The notes below the pieces were generated by a model that saw nothing but the letters and a program-made list of their open reading frames with translations, was not told the origin of the DNA and ran no database searches. Of a DNA stretch of 64,000 nt, positions 25,385 to 32,527 are shown piece after piece. Position 1 is the first letter of the stretch, and every line of letters starts with the position of its first letter. The translations under genes were made by a program, and so were the position numbers. Source of the DNA: Oryzobacter faecalis (GTDB lineage Bacteria; Actinomycetota; Actinomycetes; Actinomycetales; Dermatophilaceae); assembly GCF_046764005.1 (NCBI RefSeq), contig NZ_JBKOFW010000004.1, forward strand, positions 325,853 to 389,852. The letters run 5' to 3'.

Positions 25385-27739
25385 ATGCCTGTCTCCCTGC
25401 CCCGCCCCACCTCGCGCCGCCTCGGGTCCCTCGTCGTGGCCGCCGCCCTCGCCCTCGGGCTCCCGGTCGCGACGGTCGGCCCGACGAGCGCGGCGCCGGC
25501 GCCCCGCCCCGTGGAGAGCGCCGTCACGAGCGCCTCGCTGCGGACGACCGACCCCGGACCGGGGGCCCGCGCCGCCGGACCGCGCGCCGAGTCGGACCCG
25601 GTCGCCACGGGCGGCCTGCGGGTCGTCGGCGTCAGCTGGCCCGCCGGCGCCCTGACCCCCGCCGACCGCGTCGAGCTGCGCGAGCGCACCGCCCTCGGCT
25701 GGGGACCGTGGACCGCCATGGACGTCGAGGACGAGCACACCCCGGACCCCGGCACCCCCGAGGCCGCGACGGCCCGCGGCGGGACCGACCCGTGGGTGTC
25801 CACGGCCGAGGCCGTCCAGGTCCGGGTGGCCGGAGCCAGTGCAGCCGCGCGGCCCGACCGGGCCCGGCTCGACGTCATCGACCCCGGCCGCTCCGACGCC
25901 GACTCCGGTGGCCCGGCCGTCGCCGGTGGGGCCTCCGCCGGCGCGGTGAAGCCGACGATCCTCCCGCGCTCGCAGTGGGGCGCCGACGAGTCGCTGCGCA
26001 AGGGCGCACCCTCGTACGGGACGATCAGGGCCGCCGTCGTCCACCACACGGCCGGCACGAACTCGTACAGCCAGGCCCAGGTGCCCGGCATCATCCGCGG
26101 GATCTACACCTTCCACGTCAACGGCCGCGGCTGGAACGACGTCGGCTACAACTTCCTCATCGACCGCTTCGGCCGGATCTGGGAGGGGCGCGCCGGCGGG
26201 ATCGACCAGCCGGTCGCCGGCGCCCACGCGGGCGGGTTCAACAGCCAGACGTTCGGCGCCTCCGCCCTCGGTGACTTCGGATCCGTCGCTCCGCCGGCGG
26301 CCGTCGTCACGGCGCAGACCAGGCTCATCGCCTGGAAGCTGGGCCTCGCGCACGTCGACCCCACCGCGACGACGATGATCGAGGGCAAGGGCGTCCTCCC
26401 GACGGTCATCGGGCACCGCGACCTCAACCAGACGAGCTGCCCCGGGGCGCGGTACTACGCGCTGATCCCCGGCATGCGCCAGCCCGCCCGCAACCTCCAG
26501 GGCACGATGCTCTTCGAGCCGACGCTGTCCTCGTCCTCGCTGCTCTACGGCTCGGGCGCGACCACGCTGCGCGCCCGCGCGACGGCGAACGTCTCGTGGC
26601 GGATGACGGTGTCGAGCGTGTGCCGCACCGAGACCCAGTGGTCGACGAGCGGGTCGGCGTCGACGTCGAGCCCGGTGAACGCCACGTGGGGAGGCCGCCT
26701 CTCCGACGGCCGCTGGGCCCCGCCGGGCGAGTACCGGGTCACCCTCACCGCGTCGAGCGGCTCCGGCACGGCGGCCACGGTGCCACCGGTCGTGCGCGTC
26801 GTCCGGGTCGAGGGCGCCCCGGGTGCGCCCGACGGCTTCTGCCCACCGCGCCTCGCCGGCGACGACCGCTACGCGACCGCCGTGGCCGTGGCCCGGGAGG
26901 AGTCGCCCGCCGCGCAGACCGTCGTCGTCGCGAGCGGCACCGACGCCGGGATGGCCGACGCGCTCGTCGCCGCCCCGCTCGCACGGGCCCGCGGCGGCGT
27001 GCTGCTCCTGTCCTCGGCCACCGGGCTCTCGCCGGCCACGCGCGCGGAGGTCGCCCGTCGGCAGGCCACGACGGCCATCCTCGTCGGCGGCGCCGGCGCG
27101 GTGCCGGAGGCCGTCCGCGACCAGCTGACCGCGCTCGGCGTCGCGTCGGTGACCCGGGTGGGCGGCGCCGACCGCTACTCGACCTCGGTCGAGGTGGCCC
27201 GCGCGATGGGGCCGCGACACCCCTCGGTGCTCGTCGCCGGGGCGGCGCAGGCCTCCCTCGTCGACGGGCTCGTCCTCGCCGGGCCCGCCGCGGCCCTGGG
27301 GCGCCCGGTCGTCCTCGTGCGCCCCGACCGCGTGCCCGACGTGACGCGCCGCCTCCTCGCCGACTCGGGGACGACCTCCACGGTCGTCGGCGGCGGGACC
27401 GCGGCCGTCTCCGACGAGGTCCTGCGCCGGCTGCCCTCGCCGCGGCGGGTCGCCGGCCCCAACCGCTACGAGACGGCCACGGCCGTCGGCACGTGGGCGC
27501 GCTCGGTGATGCCGGTGCGCGACGTCGTCCTCGCGAGCGGGGAGGACGGCTCGCTCGTCGACATGCTCGCCGCCGGCCAGCTCGGCCGCGTGACGATGGT
27601 GTCGCGGCGCACCGCGCTTCCCGCGCCGGTCGAGTCGTGGATCGCGAGTGCCCCCGACCTCGACGGGCTCGTCGTCGTCGGCGGGCCGGCCGCGGTCGAC
27701 CTCACCGTCGGCGGGGCGGCCCAGCGCGTCATCGGCTGA
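25385..27739 (+). CDS. Secreted N-acetylmuramoyl-L-alanine amidase with three CWB2 repeats
   Basis: 784 residues from ATG 'MPVSLPRPTSRRLGS'; a TTG 12 nt upstream is possible, and no strong ribosome site is seen. Signal peptide about 1-35. The amidase_2/PGRP domain (about 195-370) begins 'ILPRSQWGADESLR' and shows zinc ligands in 'VVHHTAG' (His220/221), 'GHRD' (His344) and 'SCPG' (Cys352). It should cleave the MurNAc-L-Ala bond outside the cell. A beta-rich linker with 'GEYRVTLTASSGSG' leads to three CWB2 repeats (about 487-784). It follows the SpoIID-CWB2 gene and shares its repeat architecture and its downstream palindrome. Confidence 0.94.
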   Translation: MPVSLPRPTSRRLGSLVVAAALALGLPVATVGPTSAAPAPRPVESAVTSASLRTTDPGPGARAAGPRAESDPVATGGLRVVGVSWPAGALTPADRVELRERTALGWGPWTAMDVEDEHTPDPGTPEAATARGGTDPWVSTAEAVQVRVAGASAAARPDRARLDVIDPGRSDADSGGPAVAGGASAGAVKPTILPRSQWGADESLRKGAPSYGTIRAAVVHHTAGTNSYSQAQVPGIIRGIYTFHVNGRGWNDVGYNFLIDRFGRIWEGRAGGIDQPVAGAHAGGFNSQTFGASALGDFGSVAPPAAVVTAQTRLIAWKLGLAHVDPTATTMIEGKGVLPTVIGHRDLNQTSCPGARYYALIPGMRQPARNLQGTMLFEPTLSSSSLLYGSGATTLRARATANVSWRMTVSSVCRTETQWSTSGSASTSSPVNATWGGRLSDGRWAPPGEYRVTLTASSGSGTAATVPPVVRVVRVEGAPGAPDGFCPPRLAGDDRYATAVAVAREESPAAQTVVVASGTDAGMADALVAAPLARARGGVLLLSSATGLSPATRAEVARRQATTAILVGGAGAVPEAVRDQLTALGVASVTRVGGADRYSTSVEVARAMGPRHPSVLVAGAAQASLVDGLVLAGPAAALGRPVVLVRPDRVPDVTRRLLADSGTTSTVVGGGTAAVSDEVLRRLPSPRRVAGPNRYETATAVGTWARSVMPVRDVVLASGEDGSLVDMLAAGQLGRVTMVSRRTALPAPVESWIASAPDLDGLVVVGGPAAVDLTVGGAAQRVIG

Positions 27740-27746
27740 GCTCCGG

Positions 27747-27804
27747 CGCGACCTACCGCCTGGTCAGCGCTGTGATCACAGCACTGACCAGGCGGTAGGT
27801 CGCG
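27747..27804. repeat. Dispersed palindrome, family A, copy 2
   Basis: A 58-bp palindrome with almost no loop: arms 'cgcgacctaccgcctggtca' and its complement, and centre 'gctgtgatcacagc', with a single mismatched pair over 29. It sits 7 bp after the amidase stop, between convergent genes. As RNA it would fold into a very stable hairpin, so it may serve as a bidirectional terminator; as DNA it could extrude as a cruciform. Confidence 0.92.
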
Positions 27805-27847
27805 ACTCCCGCTACGGCGGACGCGCTGGCGGGTGCGACCCCAGGCG

Positions 27848-28486
27848 TCAGGTGAGGGCGACCGTGAAGGGGGCGCCGGTGGCCTCGCGGACCTGCTCCT
27901 CGGTGACGTCCGGGGCGAGCTCGCGCAGGACGAGACCGTCGTCCGTGACGTCGAGGACGGCGAGGTCGGTGATGATCCGCTGGACGACCGCCTTGCCGGT
28001 GAGCGGCAGGGTGCACTCGTCGACGATCTTGTGCGAGCCGTCCTTGGCGACGTGCTCCATGAGGACGATGACGTGCTTGGCGCCGTGGACGAGGTCCATG
28101 GCCCCGCCCATCCCCTTGACCATCTTCCCGGGGATCATCCAGTTGGCGATGTCGCCCGAGGCCGAGACCTGCATGGCGCCGAGGATGGCGGCGTCGACCT
28201 TGCCGCCGCGGATCATCCCGAAGGACGTCGCGGAGTCGAAGTACGAGGCGCCGCGACGGACCGTGACGGTCTCCTTGCCGGCGTTGATGAGGTCGGGGTC
28301 GACGGCGTCCTCGGTGGGGTAGGCGCCGACGCCGAGGATGCCGTTCTCGGACTGCAGGACGATCTCGACGTCGTCGGGGACGTAGTTCGGCACGAGCGTC
28401 GGCAGGCCGATGCCGAGGTTGACGTAGGCGCCGTCCTCCAGCTCGGCGGCGGCGCGGGCGGCCATCTGCTCACGGGTGAGGGGCAT
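27848..28486 (-). CDS. scoB: 3-oxoacid CoA-transferase subunit B
   Basis: 212 residues, usual size. The catalytic glutamate that carries the CoA thioester is Glu47 in 'VLQSENGILG'; the oxyanion-hole region 'YVNLGIGLPTLVPNYV' precedes it. The segment 'GGAMDLVHGAKHVIVLMEHV' is typical of the B subunit. With the A subunit directly upstream (3 bp gap) it moves CoA between succinyl-CoA and 3-oxoacids such as acetoacetate or 3-oxoadipate; the exact substrate is not certain. No link to the wall genes around it is evident. Confidence 0.93.
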   Translation of the reverse strand: MPLTREQMAARAAAELEDGAYVNLGIGLPTLVPNYVPDDVEIVLQSENGILGVGAYPTEDAVDPDLINAGKETVTVRRGASYFDSATSFGMIRGGKVDAAILGAMQVSASGDIANWMIPGKMVKGMGGAMDLVHGAKHVIVLMEHVAKDGSHKIVDECTLPLTGKAVVQRIITDLAVLDVTDDGLVLRELAPDVTEEQVREATGAPFTVALT

Positions 28487-28489
28487 GGG

Positions 28490-29281
28490 TCAGGCCTCCG
28501 TGGTCTCGGGGGTCGCGGTGACGGTGCGGCGCTCGATGCGCTTGTCGGCGGCCTGCTCGGGGGTGAGCGGCAGCACGCGCTGGACGTAGATGCCGGGCAG
28601 GTGGACCTCGTCGGGGTCCAGCTCGCCGGGCTCGACGAGCTCCTCGACCTCGGCGACGGTGACGCGGCCGGCCATCGCGGCGAGGGGGTTGAAGTTGCGC
28701 GAGGACTTGTTGAACACGAGGTTGCCGTGGCGGTCGCCCTTCCAGGCGCGCACGAGGCCGAAGTCGGCGACGATCGCGTGCTCGAGGACGTACTCGCGTT
28801 CGGTTCCGTCGGCGCCGGTGAAGACGCGCACCTCCTTGGCGGGGGAGGCCACCGCCACGGTGCCGTCGCTGCCGTACCTCCACGGCAGGCCGCCGTCGGC
28901 GACCTGGGAGCCGACGCCGGTGGGGGTGAAGAACGCGGGGATGCCGGCCCCGCCGGCGCGCAGCCGCTCGGCGAGGGTGCCCTGCGGCGTCAGCTCGACC
29001 TCGAGCTCACCCTCGAGGTACTGGCGCGCGAACTCCTTGTTCTCCCCGACGTACGAGGAGACCATGCGGCGGATCTGGTGGGCCCCGAGGAGGATGCCCA
29101 GGCCCCAGTCGTCGACCCCGCAGTTGTTGCTGACGACCTCGAGGTCCTTCGTGCCGGCGCGGTGCAGCTCGGCGATGAGGACCGACGGGATGCCGCAGAG
29201 CCCGAACCCGCCGACGGCGAGGGTGGCCCCGTCGGAGATCCCGGCGACGGCGGCTGCTGGGGTGGTGACGACCTTGTCCAT
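28490..29281 (-). CDS. scoA: 3-oxoacid CoA-transferase subunit A
   Basis: 263 residues from the ATG of 'MDKVVTTPAAAVAGIS'. The start is supported by TAGGGT 7 nt upstream (leaderless pattern) and removes 13 non-family residues. The glycine motif 'ATLAVGGFGLCGIPSVLI' and 'NNCGVDDWGLGILL' mark the A subunit of the family I CoA-transferases. 'FNPLAAMAGRVTVAEVEELV' is the usual C-terminal signature. First gene of the two-gene scoAB operon. Confidence 0.93.
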   Translation of the reverse strand: MDKVVTTPAAAVAGISDGATLAVGGFGLCGIPSVLIAELHRAGTKDLEVVSNNCGVDDWGLGILLGAHQIRRMVSSYVGENKEFARQYLEGELEVELTPQGTLAERLRAGGAGIPAFFTPTGVGSQVADGGLPWRYGSDGTVAVASPAKEVRVFTGADGTEREYVLEHAIVADFGLVRAWKGDRHGNLVFNKSSRNFNPLAAMAGRVTVAEVEELVEPGELDPDEVHLPGIYVQRVLPLTPEQAADKRIERRTVTATPETTEA

Positions 29282-29288
29282 GGTCGGC

Positions 29289-29294
29289 ACCCTA
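29289..29294 (-). promoter_or_regulatory. Leaderless -10, scoAB
   Basis: TAGGGT, 7 nt before the ATG. Confidence 0.6.
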
Positions 29295-29555
29295 TCGACG
29301 CGGTCAGGGGTGCCCGCCATGGGGCGGGAGCACAGCGCGAGCGTCTGCCGGGTGGCGGGGGGTCACCCACACGGACGGGATCTCCTGGCCGAACGGCCCC
29401 CGCACGACATCGAAGGATCTTCGTCATACGCGGCGGTATCGTGAAGGAATTGCGTGACGTGTGAGACTCCTGAGAAATACATCCGTGTAATTCGCCGAAC
29501 CGTGTAGCAGCACGGCCTGCGGCATGGGACAACTGTCTCGCTGCGTGGTTCTCCT

Positions 29556-29569
29556 GTGACGGATGTGAC
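29556..29569 (+). promoter_or_regulatory. GTGAC-N4-GTGAC repeat upstream of the PG-binding peptidase gene
   Basis: Identical spacing to the SpoIID repeat, preceded by 'cctct/ctcct'-type context; 74 bp before the GTG. A related half site 'cctgtgacctg' occurs at 25293-25303 before the amidase gene. Confidence 0.45.
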
Positions 29570-29643
29570 GTCCGGGACGGGGGGAGCGCCAGTGCGTCTC
29601 GAACCCCTGCCGAGCCGCCCCCTGCCTGGAGGAGCACCCCGCC

Positions 29644-31497
29644 GTGTCCCTGTCCCACCCGGAGTCCCGTCGCGAGCGCCGCATCCCCGTGCGCACCCTC
29701 GGGGCCGTCTCCGCCTCCGTCATCGCGTTCCCGCTGGCCACGGCGCCCGCGGGTGGGTCGGTCTTCCCGACGCCGAAGCCGGCCAAGCCCCTCCCCACGG
29801 CCCTCGACGTCGCCCCGGGCTACCAGAAGGGCACCCAGTGCCTGACGGAGAACCAGCCCGGCGCGGTCGCCTTCGCGAAGCTGCTCAACGCGACCTACGG
29901 CAGCCGCAGCTACGGCATCCTGCGCCACTGCGCCGCCGAGCACGGCGAGGGCCGGGCCCTGGACTGGATGATCAACGCGAACAACCCCGAGCAGCTCGCG
30001 CTCGCCAACGCCATCACCCGCTGGCTCGCGGCCCCGGACAGCCAGGGGCGCCCGGGCGCGATGGCGAAGCGGTTCGGCATCAACTACATCATCTGGAACC
30101 GCCAGCAGTGGCGCGCCTACGACCCCGCCCGCGGCTGGGCGCCCTACTACGGCGTCTCCCCGCACACCGACCACATCCACATCTCGTTCAACTGGGACGG
30201 CGCGTACAAGCGCACGTCGTGGTGGACCGGTGTGGCCGTCACCTCCCCGCTGAGCGGCCCCACGTCGACGCCGCTCCCGTCGGCCCCGGTCCTCACCTCG
30301 AGCGGCTACCCGGTCCTCGCCGAGGGCTCGAGCGGCCCCGACGTCGCCCTGGCGCAGAAGGTCATCGGGGTGGAGGCCGACGGGAAGTTCGGGCCGTTGA
30401 CGGCCTCCGCCCTCGGCACCTGGCAGTCGAGGAACGGCGTGCCCGTGACGAAGAAGCTCGACGAGGCGACCTGGGCGAAGATGGTCTCGCTCGGCCTGGT
30501 CCCCCCGCGCAGCCCGCTCGTCAAGTACGTCAACACCGTCCTCAAGCGCGGTTCGTCGGGCGAGGCCGTCAAGGCCCTGCAGAGCGCCATCGGCAAGCTG
30601 AGCGTCGACGGCTCGTTCGGCCCGGCCACCGAGACCCGCGTGCGCGAGTACCAGTCCTCGAAGCGGATCAGCGTCAACGGCGTCGTCGACAAGCCGGTGT
30701 GGAACGCCCTCATGGGTGTTGCCGTCGCCGCGCCCGCCCCGGCGCCCGCCCCGGCGCCCTCCACCCCGGCCACCCCGCCCCCGTCGGGCAGCACGACGGC
30801 CCACCCGCTCGCCAAGTACAGGCACCTCACCCTCAAGCTGTGGTCGAAGGGCGAGGCCGTCAAGGCGATGCAGAAGGCGATCGGCAGGCTCACGGTCGAC
30901 GGCTCGTTCGGGCGCGCCACCGAGGCGCGCGTCAAGGAGTACCAGAAGGCCAAGGGCCTGACCGTCAACGGCATCGTCGACGCCAAGGTCTGGGCCGCCC
31001 TCATGGCCCCGGCCAAGCCGGCGACCTCCACGCCGACGACCGGCACGACGAGCGCAGCCCTGGCCACCGCCTTCACCCCGCACAAGAGGACCGTCCTCAA
31101 GGCCGGCTCGAGCGGCGCCGCGGTGCGCGTGCTCCAGCAGGGCCTGGGCGGGCTCGTCGTCGACGGGAAGTTCGGCTCGCGCACGACGGCGGCGGTCAAG
31201 GCGTTCCAGACCTCCCGCAGGCTCCCGGCGACCGGCGTCGTCGACACGCGGACCTGGAACGCGCTCGAGCTCAAGGTCCACCCCCTCCTCCCGCACTGGG
31301 GCACCGTCCTCAAGAAGGGGTCGAAGGGTGCGGCCGTCACCGCGCTGCAGAAGGCGCTGCGCATCACCGCCGACGGGTCCTTCGGGACGAAGACGGAGTC
31401 CGCGGTCAAGGCCCTCCAGAAGGCCGCCAGGCTGACCCAGACGGGTGTCGTCGGCACGGTGACCTGGAAGGCCGTCGAGGCCCGCATGCCGCGCTGA
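29644..31497 (+). CDS. Secreted M15-like peptidase domain with five peptidoglycan-binding modules
   Basis: 617 residues from GTG, with GGAGGAG about 9 nt upstream. A signal peptide-like start (about 1-40) is followed by a domain with 'HGEGRALDW' (His100, Asp107) and 'HTDHIHISF' (His174-His179), matching the zinc-binding HxxxGRAxD and HxH pattern of VanY/M15-like enzymes (ARB_07466 type). Five PG_binding_1 modules then follow at about 218-280, 298-358, 395-455, 478-540 and 550-612, each ending like 'VNGVVDKPVWNALM', joined by Ala/Pro/Thr linkers. It likely trims wall peptides while bound to peptidoglycan. The number of binding modules is high for this type. Confidence 0.88.
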   Translation: MSLSHPESRRERRIPVRTLGAVSASVIAFPLATAPAGGSVFPTPKPAKPLPTALDVAPGYQKGTQCLTENQPGAVAFAKLLNATYGSRSYGILRHCAAEHGEGRALDWMINANNPEQLALANAITRWLAAPDSQGRPGAMAKRFGINYIIWNRQQWRAYDPARGWAPYYGVSPHTDHIHISFNWDGAYKRTSWWTGVAVTSPLSGPTSTPLPSAPVLTSSGYPVLAEGSSGPDVALAQKVIGVEADGKFGPLTASALGTWQSRNGVPVTKKLDEATWAKMVSLGLVPPRSPLVKYVNTVLKRGSSGEAVKALQSAIGKLSVDGSFGPATETRVREYQSSKRISVNGVVDKPVWNALMGVAVAAPAPAPAPAPSTPATPPPSGSTTAHPLAKYRHLTLKLWSKGEAVKAMQKAIGRLTVDGSFGRATEARVKEYQKAKGLTVNGIVDAKVWAALMAPAKPATSTPTTGTTSAALATAFTPHKRTVLKAGSSGAAVRVLQQGLGGLVVDGKFGSRTTAAVKAFQTSRRLPATGVVDTRTWNALELKVHPLLPHWGTVLKKGSKGAAVTALQKALRITADGSFGTKTESAVKALQKAARLTQTGVVGTVTWKAVEARMPR

Positions 31498-31519
31498 CGG
31501 AGGACGCGGCTGGTCCGGG

Positions 31520-31555
31520 GACGGGCCCGGCTCCCTCGCGGGGGCCGGGCCCGTC
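31520..31555. terminator. Strong hairpin between convergent genes
   Basis: A 12-bp perfect GC-rich stem, 'gacgggcccggc' (31520-31531) and 'gccgggcccgtc' (31544-31555), with a 12-nt loop. It is 23 bp after the peptidase stop and before the convergent TIGR03089 gene; likely a bidirectional terminator. Confidence 0.7.
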
Positions 31556-31644
31556 TGCGTCCCCCGCCGCCGCCCGTCCCGTACGGAGATCGTCCGATAC
31601 GTCGATCTCGGGACGCCGGTCGCGTCCCGGGCGTGGCGGGCCGC

Positions 31645-32382
31645 TCAGGCGTGGCGGGTGACGCCCTCGCTCTCGAGCCGTGCCCGCAGGACGTCGGCGG
31701 CGGGCTCCCCACGGGTGAGGACGACCGAGCCGTCGGCCGCCCACGCCGCGAGGGCGAGCCGCAGGAACGCGGCCGTGTCACCGGTCGCCGTGTGGACCCG
31801 GCCGGCCTCGGGGACGGGCACCAGCGCGGCGTAGGGCGTCGTGCCGCCGTCGCGCAGCGCGGGGTCGTGGCCGGCGGGCTCCTCCCACGCGGCGAGGACG
31901 TCGCCGTGCGTCGCGACCTCCTTCGCCTCGTCGACGACACCGGGTGGCACCGGGACCGCCGCGGTGCGCGCGAGCGCGGCGAGGGTGACGAGGACGCCCT
32001 CCTCGGCCTCCTCCGCCGCCGCCGGGTCGTCGGTGACGACGACGTCGGCAGGCGCCTGGCCGACCTCCGACCGGGCGGCGGAGGTCCGGTGCGCCGGCAC
32101 CTCGACGCACGCGCCGACCGACCACGCGGCGAGGGCCCAGTACAGGGTGCGCCAGTGCGGGGGCAGGTCGAGGCGGACGACGGTGCCGCGCCCGGCGTCG
32201 AGCTCGTCCTGGAGGAGGTTGGCCGCCTTGGCGACCCAGTTGGCGAGGACGCGGGCCGACAGCTCGACCCGCTCACCGCGGGTGGGGCCGTCGGTGTCGT
32301 CGTAGACGGTGATGCGGGGGCGGCCGGGGTCGGACCCGACGAGCCGGGCGAGGACGGCGGGGACCGTGGTGGGGCTGGTCAC
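31645..32382 (-). CDS. TIGR03089 family protein (truncated AMP-binding-like)
   Basis: 245 residues from GTG, 6 nt behind TAGGTT (leaderless pattern). Sequence resembles the N-terminal part of acyl/aryl-CoA synthetases: 'RITVYDDTDGPTRGERVELS', then 'NWVAKAANLLQDELDAGRG' and 'WALAAWSVGACVEVP'. It lacks the ATP-binding P-loop and the C-terminal lid, as do all TIGR03089 members known from actinobacteria. In mycobacteria a member lies near LCP and rhamnosyl-transfer genes, as here. Function unknown; catalysis as a ligase is unlikely. Confidence 0.88.
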   Translation of the reverse strand: MTSPTTVPAVLARLVGSDPGRPRITVYDDTDGPTRGERVELSARVLANWVAKAANLLQDELDAGRGTVVRLDLPPHWRTLYWALAAWSVGACVEVPAHRTSAARSEVGQAPADVVVTDDPAAAEEAEEGVLVTLAALARTAAVPVPPGVVDEAKEVATHGDVLAAWEEPAGHDPALRDGGTTPYAALVPVPEAGRVHTATGDTAAFLRLALAAWAADGSVVLTRGEPAADVLRARLESEGVTRHA

Positions 32383-32388
32383 CGCGCC

Positions 32389-32394
32389 AACCTA
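32389..32394 (-). promoter_or_regulatory. Leaderless -10, TIGR03089 gene
   Basis: TAGGTT, 6 nt before the GTG. Confidence 0.55.
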
Positions 32395-32527
32395 CCGGGC
32401 GCAGGCCCGTGCCCCGGCCTCGTCCCGTCCGCCCTCGACGGTCGTCCGCCCACCCGGCGTGGACCGGGCCACCCGGCGCCTCGGTACCCTCGGTGCGGGG
32501 AAGACGACGACGGAGGAGGGCCCCAGG

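Larger units (their letters stand above)
29282..29643. other. Divergent promoter region between scoA and the PG-binding peptidase
   Basis: 362 bp. The left edge has the leaderless scoA hexamer. Bases 29400-29540 are clearly less GC-rich than the surroundings and include 'gagaaatacatccgtgtaat', so a rightward promoter probably lies here, but I cannot fix its hexamers. A GTGAC-N4-GTGAC repeat lies at 29556-29569. I looked for a ydaO-type riboswitch and did not find its conserved core. Confidence 0.55.

Noticed and set aside
29282..29643. c-di-AMP (ydaO) riboswitch before the wall peptidase
   Set aside because: Such elements often precede actinobacterial wall hydrolases, but the GGGGUGAAUC-type core is not found here.
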